Shown one piece after another: positions 1 through 7,092 of a stretch of 16,536 nucleotides of DNA. The stretch's first letter is position 1, and each line of letters starts with the position of its first letter. The DNA lies in NCBI GenBank assembly GCA_023145575.1, contig JAGLDN010000240.1:1-16536 (forward strand). The letters are read 5' to 3'. Source of the DNA: Psychromonas sp. Its GTDB lineage: Bacteria; Pseudomonadota; Gammaproteobacteria; Enterobacterales; Psychromonadaceae. The notes beneath the pieces were generated by a model. That model was given only the letters and a program-made list of their open reading frames with translations. It was not told where the DNA came from and did no database searches. The translations under genes and the position numbers were made by a program.

Positions 1-2
1 AA

Positions 3-113
3 GTTAATTGTCGCCTAATATTTAGAGCTATAGCTACCCGATACGACAAGTTAAAGGTTCATTTTGAAAGCATGTTGGCATTAGCATGCGCAATGATTTG
101 GTTGCCAATGTAA
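3..113 (+). CDS. C-terminal end of an IS transposase, probably IS5-like (5' part outside the window)
   Basis: The first bases are open in one frame up to a TAA at 111-113 and give about 36 residues. They include FRAIATRYDKL and end in ALACAMIWLPM. The pattern 'R-x-I/L-A-T-R-Y-D-K-L' followed by a short hydrophobic helix and 'IWL' just before the stop is the usual C-terminus of DDE transposases of the IS5-like group; this is family knowledge matched by eye. The rest, with the catalytic residues, lies left of the window, so I cannot tell whether the gene is intact. I could not identify the terminal inverted repeat of an insertion sequence in the AT-rich DNA that follows. The fragment is the only direct sign of a transposon here. 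Confidence 0.62.
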   Translation, partial: VNCRLIFRAIATRYDKLKVHFESMLALACAMIWLPM

Positions 114-429
114 AAGATCAACAGCCCCTAGTGGTATAAATTAAAAAATAAAAACATTTTGATCAGTTTCACTTTTTATTTCATTTTACTGAATAAAAGT
201 TACATAGCAAAAGAGGAAAAAACATCTCAAAAGTTATATTCCGATTGAATTAATGACAACTCTCAGAGCTCAATTTCTAATGAATTGAAGAATTTAGGAG
301 TAACACGGGTATAAATCACGATGCAACATCACAAAGAGAAATTGTACTAATATTGTAGCTATTAATTAAGCGAATATCATCAACTACGTTGATCGTCTAC
401 TGCACATGTTACCTCAAGATGCATTGATA
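114..429. other. Non-coding stretch between the transposase end and the barrel gene
   Basis: This AT-rich stretch has no convincing gene. At 297-313 it holds an isolated head of the window's dispersed repeat (reverse strand TATACCCGTGTTAC). At 379-393 a small perfect inverted repeat, ATCAAC-TAC-GTTGAT, lies just past the stop codon of the leftward barrel gene; it has no T-tract and is at best a weak terminator. A 35-codon open stretch on the + strand (about 369-464) runs into the barrel gene antisense and is not supported as a gene. Confidence 0.5.
297..313 (-). repeat. Isolated head of the dispersed TATACCC repeat
   Basis: Read on the reverse strand, this site is TATACCCGTGTTACTCC. It matches the first 14 or so bases of the copies at 2895-2971 and 16409-16485 (TATACCC-[AT]TG-[AT]-TACTTC). 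The following 50 bases do not align clearly with the rest of those copies, so only the head is called. Confidence 0.45.
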
Positions 430-1758
430 TTAGAAAGGTTGGTTAAACATAACCCACATATTTGATCCTTCTTTTCCAAATGCCATGTCAAGGCGAATAG
501 GAATTTTAGCCGCAAGGGCTCTGATGCTAAAACCCGCATCGTATTTCATCTCACTAAATAATTCGGTTAAAGAATATTCGGGAGCTACCCTCCCGACTTC
601 AGCAAACAATACGATTTGAAACCAGTCGATGGCGATTGGATTCCATTGTAAATTGCCAAACGGATTTATTCCTGGAATTATTCTATATTCAGCAGCTCCG
701 TATATAGCGGCTTTATCACTAAACCGGTTACTGTCATAGGCACGCATGCGATTCCAACCACCTAGCCTTGCGCCCTCCCACATTGGTGGCTCATGTTTAT
801 CAAGGTGCTCTGTGAATGATTGTGATTTATCCCAAGATGGTGAATAAGCAGTCCAATAATTAAATGCTATAACACTTTGTCTGCTCCAACTAAAGTTGGG
901 TAATTCAATAAAATGTGAATAATCAAACTCCAAAGCATTCCAACTTTGAGTTGATGAGCCCAATCCAAAATCAATAGACATTTGCCCTTTAAAACGGTAA
1001 CCGCGTGATGGATTTGTTGGGTAGTCAGTATTATTATGATCGAGATAAAAACGTAACCCATTGCTGTTTAGTTGAGGTTTATCAATAAACTTATCGGCGG
1101 TTATATGATCGTAAAATAGCCCAGTACCAAAAATAGTTTGTCCCGAAACAAATGGTTTTCCGCCTCCAATGTCTCCTCTATTAACGGCAATACCTTTGCG
1201 TAATTGGATCTGTGGGAGTACCTTACTTTTACTTTCACCCCAAGGAAGTACATATCGAAAATCTGTGATAAACAAACTGTTTTCTCCTTGTGTTTTCAAT
1301 GGAGTCAAAGACTTGTCATTAATGTTTTCCTCGACATTTTTTGAATTATTACTCCCATCAACGTAGATCCATTGATGCGGATAATAAACATAAGAAGCTG
1401 ATGCCGTTATAAACAAACGATTTAAAAAAATGGGGCGATAGCCATTTATAGCAATAAATGCGCCTTTGGTGCGCTTTGTTTCCGAAATTGCGTCTTCTCC
1501 ATGTTCAATATCCATCTTTTCTCCAGAAAAAATTGTGCTAACAATTGAAACCTGAGGTTGAATTAATCCAGACCACAAACCAACGATCCCAGCAGCAAAC
1601 CCCGTCTTATCGGAGCTAAATGCATAAGGAAGTATTATCCATGAACTTTGTTTATGATCAGGTAGGCTGAGATCTTTAATTAAAAATTCAGCAGAAAACA
1701 CTTTTGTAGATAAAAAAAATGAAATAAAATAAAAAAACAAGAGAAAAAGAAATTTCAT
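430..1758 (-). CDS. Omp85/D15-type outer-membrane beta-barrel protein (BamA/TamA-like, no POTRA domains)
   Basis: The protein has 442 residues. It begins with a hydrophobic signal peptide (MKFLFLLFFYFISFFLS) with a likely cleavage after VFSA, near residue 23. The body alternates polar and aromatic residues as in a beta-barrel, with NPSRGYRF (249-256) and LGGWNRMRAYDSNRF (332-346), the region of the Omp85 L6 'RG[FY]' motif. It ends in phenylalanine (FNQPF), the usual outer-membrane assembly signal. BamA or TamA would carry POTRA domains and be longer; little room for them exists here, so this resembles barrel-only 'surface antigen' proteins. The start was placed at 1758 because AAAGGA precedes it by nine bases and the signal peptide begins there. 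The frame stays open to 1926, but that extension overlaps decayed coding DNA on the other strand. The substrate or partner is unknown. It appears monocistronic. Confidence 0.8.
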   Translation of the reverse strand: MKFLFLLFFYFISFFLSTKVFSAEFLIKDLSLPDHKQSSWIILPYAFSSDKTGFAAGIVGLWSGLIQPQVSIVSTIFSGEKMDIEHGEDAISETKRTKGAFIAINGYRPIFLNRLFITASASYVYYPHQWIYVDGSNNSKNVEENINDKSLTPLKTQGENSLFITDFRYVLPWGESKSKVLPQIQLRKGIAVNRGDIGGGKPFVSGQTIFGTGLFYDHITADKFIDKPQLNSNGLRFYLDHNNTDYPTNPSRGYRFKGQMSIDFGLGSSTQSWNALEFDYSHFIELPNFSWSRQSVIAFNYWTAYSPSWDKSQSFTEHLDKHEPPMWEGARLGGWNRMRAYDSNRFSDKAAIYGAAEYRIIPGINPFGNLQWNPIAIDWFQIVLFAEVGRVAPEYSLTELFSEMKYDAGFSIRALAAKIPIRLDMAFGKEGSNMWVMFNQPF

Positions 1759-1820
1759 AAAGCATTGTCCTTTGCCTATAATAGTTATCATTAAAAAATG
1801 ATTGATTTTTAAGCCAATGA

Positions 1821-2519
1821 GATCATGATAGTAGCTTGAATAAAATCGAATTCGCTGCAGCTCAAAAAGAAGCACTAAAAACACGTCATAAAAATCATCT
1901 TTAAAACTCGAAAGTGACAGTATCAAGGCTGTTTATTGCGTGATGAAGTTAGTCAACACGCTTGGTTGTTCAAGCACAACGTAGACATGAAGCGAGTGCT
2001 CTTCGATACCTAGATGATTACCTAACAAATGAAAATTAACAATAAATAGTGGCTGTTCAGAAAGTTATTTAAAATCACAAGAAACAGGGGAGCTAGGGAT
2101 CCATATTGAAAATAACCTTTTTCATCACAGCTATCAAATAGTGATTTATGCAAAAGATAAGTAGCTCACCATTTTTACCATTTCGGGCATGCATAAATGG
2201 CAAACACACAATGATTTTGTTAATAAACAACCTAAAAGCATTCCCTTATAAACTGATGCGATGCCACAAAAAGGTTTTATTGATAAATACAATGAGCTAA
2301 AATCGTCTGTAAGCGCCGATGAGCCAATTATTTTTATTGAGCTCTGCCGTGCATCCAACGATGGCAACTAAAATAAGTCATGGGCGGATTAAAAAAGCAT
2401 AGAAAACATTTACAAACAAAGGCGGGCAGGGTAATATTTTAAGCGCGATTCGTTTACGCTACTTAAATGAAGCGGTTAATAGCCAATATGAGTCGATTAT
2501 CGCCGATAAGTATTATTAA
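1821..2519 (+). pseudogene. Decayed protein-coding gene of unknown function
   Basis: Protein-like reading is visible in successive frames but is broken by several stops and frameshifts. Fragments in order include KIEFAAAQKEALKTRHKNHL (frame ending at 1904), GCLLRDEVSQHAWLFKHN (from 1927), RYLDDYLTNEN (from 2004), and from 2033 KLTINSGCSESYLKSQ through YQIVIYAKDK to a TAG. In the same frame follow TISGMHKWQTHNDFVNKQ, a TAA, then FIDKYNELKSSVSADEPIIF and IELCRASNDGN. After another shift comes NILSAIRLRYLNEAVNSQ, ending in ADKYY and a TAA at 2517-2519. The pieces run collinearly on one strand, which is what a decayed gene looks like. The reconstructed protein would be about 230 residues; I do not recognise its family. 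It lies head to head with the barrel gene and overlaps that gene's upstream region. Confidence 0.6.
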
Positions 2520-2555
2520 TTTTTTATATCAATTGCGGGCGCATTATAATGATTG

Positions 2556-2620
2556 TATACCCATGTGTCGTAAAATTGCAATGCCTGTCGTTAACTCAGA
2601 CATCAGAGCAAGGCATAACA
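2556..2620 (+). repeat. Copy of the dispersed TATACCC repeat
   Basis: It begins TATACCCATGTGTCG, continues with TAAAATTGCAATGCC, and has the tail GACATCAGAGCAAGGC then ATAACA at an offset of about 50 bases. Head and tail match the copies at 7022-7092 (TGTGACGTAAA, GCAACGCC, ATCAGATCAAGAC) and 3976-4050 (GGACATCAACACAAGACG). It lies between two decayed coding remnants, and one reading frame runs through it (about 2549-2692). Confidence 0.65.
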
Positions 2621-2644
2621 GCGGACCTATCAACGGTTAGTGAT

Positions 2645-2848
2645 GGTAATGATCCACAAGTGGAATTAACAACGAGATATTAATGATTTATTGGCTATTC
2701 ATTTTTCGAATATTATAACGAAGTAGTGCCTTTTTTTTATAAAAAACCAAGCTTAAGCCACGAAGAGAAAGGCAATTAGCAACAAACAAGAAAATTACAA
2801 CTTACTGTTCAAAAACAAGTCAACCTAGAACAACTAGTTAACAATTAA
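2645..2848 (+). pseudogene. Second coding remnant, unrecognised
   Basis: One frame reads GNDPQVELTTRY, two stops, then FFEYYNEVVPFFYKKPSLSH and EEKGN, a stop, and KLQLTVQKQVNLEQLVNN to a TAA at 2846-2848. The residue mix looks protein-like and stays in one frame despite three internal stops, so I read it as the end of a dead gene. It may be a continuation of the remnant that ends at 2519, separated from it by the repeat copy at 2556-2620. The family is unknown, and chance in AT-rich DNA is not excluded. Confidence 0.35.
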
Positions 2849-2894
2849 AATCTTTATTTTAATTCGATCTCCGATGATTAATGCAGTTAATCAT

Positions 2895-2971
2895 CTAGAG
2901 CACAACTTTATGTCAAGCCGCTTGGTAGCATTTTCACTGCGGACTTTGCATTTTGAAGTATCATGGGTATA
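2895..2971 (-). repeat. Copy of the dispersed TATACCC repeat (reverse orientation)
   Basis: Read on the reverse strand it starts TATACCCATGATACTTC and ends GTGCTCTAG. It aligns without gaps over 77 bases with 16409-16485; I count about 56 identities by hand. Shared blocks include TATACCC, TACTTCAAAAT, GAAAAT, CCAAG and CATAAA. It lies in the gene-free stretch downstream of metQ. No gene was found between this copy and the end of metQ at 3144. Confidence 0.7.
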
Positions 2972-3143
2972 GTAAGATATTTTGTTCGACATAATGAATA
3001 TTTTTTAAATACTCGAAGACTCAATTTACTTTGCTAACTTTTTATTTAGAAATGGAATAGGGATATGAGCAGCGCGAGAGCACAACGATCAAGTCCATTT
3101 CCAATGAACATTTTATCTCATGTATTTGCAGGTTTGTTTACCG

Positions 3144-3959
3144 CTACCAACCTTTGATAACACCACCCTTAAATGCTTTCATTGCGGCTTGATATACTTC
3201 ATTTGACTGATATGCTTTAACGAAATTCTTGACCTTTTCAGTGTTTACATTATCGTTACGTGCAACGATGAGATTGATGTAGGCTGTCGCATCCTCTTCG
3301 ACAAACAATCCGTCTTTTTCAGGAACGAGATTGATTTCTCTGGCATAGTTTGCATTAATAATGGCAATTTGAACATCATCAAAAACACTTGGCAGTTTTG
3401 ACGCTTCTACCTTAATTATTTTTAGTTGTTTTCTTAATTTAACAATATCATGAATAGTAGCGCGATGAGCCGAACCTTCTTTTAATGTCAACACCCCTTG
3501 CTTTTCAAGTAACAATAATGCGCGTGCTAAGTTTGTTGAATCGCTTGGCACTGCAATTTTGTCGCCATTTTTTAACTCTTCAATCGATTGTATTTTACTT
3601 GAATATGCAGCGAGCGGATAAACGAATGTATAACCAGCAATGGCAAACTTATATCCTCGAGCCGCAATTTGTTGATCTAGAAAAGGTTTATGCTGAAATA
3701 CGTTGGCATCAATAGTGCCTTTAGCAAGTGCTACATTAGGTGTAATATAATCAGGAAAAGTCACTAATTTAACTTCTAGGCCATATTTTTCAAGGGCAAC
3801 TTTCGCAGCAACTATAGCAAGTTGCTCTTCGGGCCCAGCACTAACACCGACGGTAATAATATTTTCATTGGGCGCAACGCCTTTGCTTTTTATTGCACAA
3901 CCCGCAAGTACCAGTATTAATACGGATCCAATAACGATTAATACTTTTTTAATAAGCAT
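3144..3959 (-). CDS. metQ: Methionine-binding lipoprotein MetQ (ABC importer substrate-binding protein)
   Basis: The 271-residue protein binds methionine (the family also covers D-methionine and some peptides) and delivers it to the MetI permease driven by the MetN ATPase. The N-terminus is a lipoprotein signal with lipobox LAGC, acylated Cys at residue 21, so it is anchored to a membrane facing the periplasm. The mature part starts with the NlpA-family pattern ITVGVSAGPEEQLAIVAAKV and contains KLVTFPDYITPN, GTIDANVFQHKPFLD and NYAREINLVPEKDGLF. It ends in GGVIKGW, as MetQ proteins do. Length is typical. AAGGAA six bases before the ATG supports the start. No metN or metI adjoins it: upstream are a dispersed repeat and a tandem array, downstream decayed DNA. 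It must work with a transporter encoded elsewhere, or be an orphan. The family call is firm; the exact ligand is inferred. Confidence 0.92.
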   Translation of the reverse strand: MLIKKVLIVIGSVLILVLAGCAIKSKGVAPNENIITVGVSAGPEEQLAIVAAKVALEKYGLEVKLVTFPDYITPNVALAKGTIDANVFQHKPFLDQQIAARGYKFAIAGYTFVYPLAAYSSKIQSIEELKNGDKIAVPSDSTNLARALLLLEKQGVLTLKEGSAHRATIHDIVKLRKQLKIIKVEASKLPSVFDDVQIAIINANYAREINLVPEKDGLFVEEDATAYINLIVARNDNVNTEKVKNFVKAYQSNEVYQAAMKAFKGGVIKGW

Positions 3960-3975
3960 GTTAATTTCCTTTTAA

Positions 3976-4050
3976 TATACCCATGTGACTGAAAACACCT
4001 TATCAGGCATCTATGCGCATCTACACGGACATCAACACAAGACGCAACAT
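3976..4050 (+). repeat. Copy of the dispersed TATACCC repeat in the metQ upstream region
   Basis: It begins TATACCCATGTGACTGAAAA and carries the tail ACACGGACATCAACACAAG followed by ACGCAACA. The tail sits about ten bases further from the head than in the other copies. The head lies 16 bases from the metQ start codon, so in the metQ sense direction it reads CATGGGTATATTA just before the ribosome binding site. The copy therefore occupies the metQ leader or promoter. Confidence 0.65.
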
Positions 4051-4077
4051 TTGATTTGATAATGGCAATTCCCTTTT

Positions 4078-4175
4078 ACCTATCACCTATCACCTATCAC
4101 CTGTCACCTGTCACCTGTCACCTGTCACCTGTCACCTGTCACCTGTCACCTGTCACCTGTCACCTGTCACCTGTT
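4078..4175. repeat. Heptanucleotide tandem array, 14 units (VNTR-like)
   Basis: Three units of ACCTATC are followed by ten units of ACCTGTC and a last imperfect unit ACCTGTT, with no interruption. The single A/G change splits the array into two homogeneous blocks, the pattern left by slippage expansion. It lies 119 bases upstream of the metQ start, outside any gene. The 7-base period is not a multiple of three and there is no reading frame to switch, so an effect, if any, would be on promoter spacing. Confidence 0.95.
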
Positions 4176-4686
4176 AAACGCTAATCAATACTCGAATTCA
4201 TATACCATGGTGCGACTTATACTAACTAATATACCCCAATAACATAAAAATAAAAAAATCAACAAGGTAAAGGTAAGTTTTACCAATTTTATGCTAAGCA
4301 CCGCACAAATTTGCCAATCTAATTTATCAGCTTGAGGGGGCGTGACTATAACCTTCGTTACGCATCAAAAATATTTTAATCAGAAAAGAACAAATTACGT
4401 TTATGCGCAAATAATAAAATCTTCTAATAGCATGATTTTGGTTACTTTATTGGTTGTTTGATGGTGACAAGATAAAGTTAGAACATGCTTTTTCAATCAT
4501 TTTTTTAATTTCTAAACGTCGCGCTTAGCTTTTGTATTAGCTTTAACCACAATACATCTGTTAACATTGTGCTTTGCATTGTCGTATTTTGGTTAAAGAA
4601 TTTTTGACAAACCCATTATACAATACCACCATGCTATTAATTAATCATTCTTTAAATTTCAACACGGCCTAATTCAAGGAAATAAA
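4176..4686. other. Intergenic region between metQ and dat (divergent promoters expected)
   Basis: No supported gene lies here. The flanking genes diverge, so it should hold the dat promoter and perhaps distal metQ signals. TTGACA at 4604-4609 is a perfect -35 hexamer, but the best -10-like sequence (TATACAAT, 4617-4624) is only seven bases downstream, far too close for sigma-70. A more distant CTATTAAT (4634-4641) is too far. I therefore do not call a promoter. An open stretch at about 4336-4461 (+) is preceded by an in-frame TGA and has no start or ribosome site; it may be a remnant. TATACCCC at 4230 resembles the dispersed repeat head but lacks the flanks. Confidence 0.4.
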
Positions 4687-5544
4687 ATGAATATTGTATT
4701 TTTAAATGGCAACTATATGCCGATTCAGGAAGCAAAAATTTCACCACTTGATAGGGGCTTTTTATTTGGTGATGGTATTTATGAAGTTATCCCAGTATAT
4801 TCAGATATAACGGTTGCTCTTATGTATCATATTAACCGCATGAATGATGGTTTTAAAGCAATCGGTCTCAAGGTAAACTGGTCAGAAAATCAATGGGAAG
4901 CACTATGCAAAAAATTAATAGAAAAAAATGGTGGGGGAACACTTGGCATCTACTTACAAGTCAGTAGAGGTGCAGATACAAACCGCGCTCATGGATTCCC
5001 TAGCAATGTTGAACCAACTATGTTTGCGATGACATTTGCAATACCGATTCCAAAAACCCCAAACCTAGAAACAGCTAAAAGTTTTGCGTTAAAAAGTATA
5101 GAAGATTTGCGCTGGAAGCGTTGCCAAATAAAATCAACCGCGTTACTCGGGAATGTGTTACACTTTCAAGAAAGTCATGATGCTGGCGCTCAAGAAGCCT
5201 TACTTTATAATAACAAGCAACAGTTGACTGAAGCAAGCGCAGCAAATGTTTTTGTTATTAAAAATGGTGTTATTGCAACACCCTTAATAAGTAATCAAAT
5301 TTTGCCTGGTATCACGCGTCGTTTAGTGATTGATATTGTAGCAAATTATGGCACATCAGCGGTTGAAGAGCGGATTGTAACCATGAAGGAGGTTAATGAT
5401 GCCGATGAAATTTGGATCACTAGCTCAACCAAAGGGCTAATGCCTGTCACGCAGCTCGATGATAAACCCGTTGGATCAGGTAAAGTTGGGCAAGTTTGGC
5501 TTGAAGTTGCCACGCTCTATTTCAAATATAAACTTAGCTATTAA
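4687..5544 (+). CDS. dat: D-amino acid aminotransferase (D-alanine transaminase), PLP fold type IV
   Basis: The 285-residue enzyme is a class IV aminotransferase that interconverts D-alanine and 2-oxoglutarate with pyruvate and D-glutamate, supplying D-amino acids for peptidoglycan. It begins with FLNGNYMP and SPLDRGFLFGDGIYEVIPVY (19-38), the family signature. The PLP lysine is Lys149 in RCQIKSTALLGNVL, matching the 'DIKSLNLLGNV' motif of bacterial D-amino acid transaminases. LTEASAANVFVIKNG (180-194) supplies the cofactor-binding glutamate, Glu182, followed by LPGITR. D-amino acid transaminase fits the lysine motif better than IlvE or PabC. Length is normal. AAGGA six bases before the ATG supports the start. 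It precedes a second aminotransferase on the same strand, but the 239-base gap argues against a tight operon. Cytoplasmic. Confidence 0.88.
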   Translation: MNIVFLNGNYMPIQEAKISPLDRGFLFGDGIYEVIPVYSDITVALMYHINRMNDGFKAIGLKVNWSENQWEALCKKLIEKNGGGTLGIYLQVSRGADTNRAHGFPSNVEPTMFAMTFAIPIPKTPNLETAKSFALKSIEDLRWKRCQIKSTALLGNVLHFQESHDAGAQEALLYNNKQQLTEASAANVFVIKNGVIATPLISNQILPGITRRLVIDIVANYGTSAVEERIVTMKEVNDADEIWITSSTKGLMPVTQLDDKPVGSGKVGQVWLEVATLYFKYKLSY

Positions 5545-5558
5545 CAATACCTTCGCCA

Positions 5559-5579
5559 ATTTTGATTTAAGCTCAAAAT
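5559..5579 (+). terminator. Weak stem-loop after dat
   Basis: ATTTTGA and TCAAAAT form a 7-bp stem around the loop TTTAAGC, starting 15 bases past the dat stop codon. It is AT-only apart from one pair and the following CTAGTTTTACG is a poor T-tract, so termination here would be inefficient. Confidence 0.25.
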
Positions 5580-5627
5580 CTAGTTTTACGCTCTATATGA
5601 ATCAATAACTTATAGTCTGAAAAACTT

Positions 5628-5655
5628 GCCAAAATGGGTTAACTTTCATTTTGGC
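5628..5655. repeat. Perfect inverted repeat between dat and the next aminotransferase
   Basis: GCCAAAATG and CATTTTGGC form a perfect 9-bp stem around a 10-base loop, and ACTT/AAGT outside it can extend the pairing past a small bulge. No T-run follows on either strand. It could be a transcript-processing stem or an operator for the gene starting at 5784; the sequence does not decide. Confidence 0.5.
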
Positions 5656-5783
5656 GAAAGTATTAAGTAAGATATGATTTATTTCAAATTAGACGCTTTT
5701 CTACTACGCAATGATTCATTTTTTTATCTTTCTTATTTCGTCAATTTTAAAAATGCAGTCAATAATATCTTTTTGGATCTTTT

Positions 5784-6971
5784 ATGAATGAACTCTTTTC
5801 TAACCGTATTTCCCAAGTCTCGCCTTCATTTATTCGTGAAATTTTAAAAGTAGCATCTGACCCTGCTATTATTTCTTTTGCTGGCGGACTGCCAAGTCAT
5901 GATTTATTCCCTGTTGCAGCGTTAAAAAAAGCCACGATAGATTTATTTAATGATAACAAAGAAGATATTTTACAATATACCAATACGGAAGGCTACTTGC
6001 CACTGCGCGAAATAATTGCAGCAACTTATAAAAAAAAAGGTCTCGACATTAATGCCGATGAAATTCTCATTACAAATGGCTCTCAACAAGGCCTAGATCT
6101 GCTCGGTAAGGTTTTCATTAATGAAAATGATTCAGTGCTCATTGAAGAGCCTGGTTATCTTGGTGCAATTCAAGCATTTGAAATTTATGCAGCACACTTT
6201 ATTCCAATCCCTGTAGGGCAAGATGGAATGGATATTGATGTGTTAAAAATACAGTTAAAAACAGCGCATGCTAAGCTCATATATACAGTCCCTAACTTTC
6301 AAAATCCATCGGGTATTTCCTATAGTAATGAAAATAGAAAAGCTATAGCAGAAACATTATCTTCTGTTAACACGCTTATTATTGAAGATAACCCTTATGG
6401 TGATATACGTTTTTCTGGTGAGGAAAAAAAATCATTTATGCATTACTTGCCAAAGCAAACCATTTTGTTAGGCTCTTTTTCAAAAACGGTTGTCCCATCT
6501 TTTCGCTTAGGTTGGATTGTTGCACCGAAAGCTGTGATGCAAAAGTTAGTCATTGCAAAGCAAGCGGCTGATTTACATACAAATCATTTTTGTCAGTGTA
6601 TTTTGCATCGTTTTTTACAAGACAATGATCTACAAACGCATATTAATAAAATCATCTCAGTTTATAGTCATAACAAAGCGAGAATGGAAAAAGCCTTTGT
6701 TAAATATTTTCCAAAAGAAGTAACGCATCTAAAGACACAAGGCGGTATGTTCTTATGGGCTTCATTACCTAAAGGCATGTCTACAAAGGGCTTGTCAGAT
6801 GAAGCGATTAAAGAAAAAGTAGCCATTGTTCCTGGTGAACCTTTCTATATTAATAAGCATGAAATTAATACCTTTAGATTAAATTTCTCAAATAGCCATC
6901 CCGATGTCATTGAGGAAGGTATGCGACGATTAGGAAAAGTATTGTATAAATACATTGAAAATAATGAATAA
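5784..6971 (+). CDS. Class I/II PLP-dependent aminotransferase (2-aminoadipate/aromatic/MocR-type aminotransferase group)
   Basis: This 395-residue fold-type I aminotransferase belongs to the group with LysN, Kat/AadAT and the catalytic halves of MocR regulators. It starts FSNRISQVSPSFIREILKVA and has ISFAGGLPSHDLFP (30-43), typical of the group. ITNGSQQGLDLL (96-107) forms the PLP phosphate pocket. TVPNFQNPSGISY (168-180) holds the cofactor-contacting asparagine, and EDNPYGDIRF (201-210) the aspartate and tyrosine. GSFSKTVVPSFRLGWI (230-245) holds the Schiff-base Lys234. FRLNFS near the C-terminus supplies the substrate-carboxylate arginine. There is no N-terminal GntR DNA-binding domain, so it is an enzyme rather than a MocR regulator. 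The substrate cannot be read from the sequence. The nearby aromatic amino acid permease makes aromatic or branched amino acids possible, as an inference. The ribosome site is weak (TTGGATC). Cytoplasmic. Confidence 0.85.
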   Translation: MNELFSNRISQVSPSFIREILKVASDPAIISFAGGLPSHDLFPVAALKKATIDLFNDNKEDILQYTNTEGYLPLREIIAATYKKKGLDINADEILITNGSQQGLDLLGKVFINENDSVLIEEPGYLGAIQAFEIYAAHFIPIPVGQDGMDIDVLKIQLKTAHAKLIYTVPNFQNPSGISYSNENRKAIAETLSSVNTLIIEDNPYGDIRFSGEEKKSFMHYLPKQTILLGSFSKTVVPSFRLGWIVAPKAVMQKLVIAKQAADLHTNHFCQCILHRFLQDNDLQTHINKIISVYSHNKARMEKAFVKYFPKEVTHLKTQGGMFLWASLPKGMSTKGLSDEAIKEKVAIVPGEPFYINKHEINTFRLNFSNSHPDVIEEGMRRLGKVLYKYIENNE

Positions 6972-7021
6972 TAAAAGCAAATTTTATGGTTCGCAATGCA
7001 TCCGTCATTTATTAAAACTTT

Positions 7022-7092
7022 TATACCGCTGTGACGTAAAGAAGCAACGCCATATTATACTCGAATATCAGATCAAGACACCGCATAGTGCC
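7022..7092 (+). repeat. Copy of the dispersed TATACCC repeat
   Basis: It reads TATACCGCTGTGACGTAAA, then GCAACGCC, and the tail ATCAGATCAAGAC at an offset of about 45-57 bases. This matches the copy at 2556-2620 in both head and tail (TGTG-x-CGTAAA, GCAA-x-GCC, ATCAGA-x-CAAG). One base of the leading CCC is lost. It lies 50 bases past the aminotransferase stop codon. An 84-codon open frame at 6955-7209 runs across it and is not a gene. Confidence 0.65.

Noticed and set aside
369..464. A short + strand open stretch reading protein-like near the barrel gene's end
   Set aside because: Too short, partly antisense to an intact gene, and with no start codon context.
1759..1926. A 56-residue N-terminal extension of the barrel protein
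   Set aside because: A good signal peptide and ribosome site start at 1758, and the extension lies opposite decayed coding DNA on the + strand.
4078..4175. CRISPR array
   Set aside because: The unit is only seven bases with no spacers and no cas genes nearby; it is a simple tandem repeat.
4336..4461. A 41-codon open stretch upstream of dat
   Set aside because: No start codon with a ribosome site, an in-frame TGA just before it and no recognisable family; it may be a remnant but the support is too thin to annotate.
4604..4624. Sigma-70 promoter for dat from TTGACA and TATACAAT
   Set aside because: The spacer is only seven bases, and no other -10 lies at 16-18 bases from the TTGACA.
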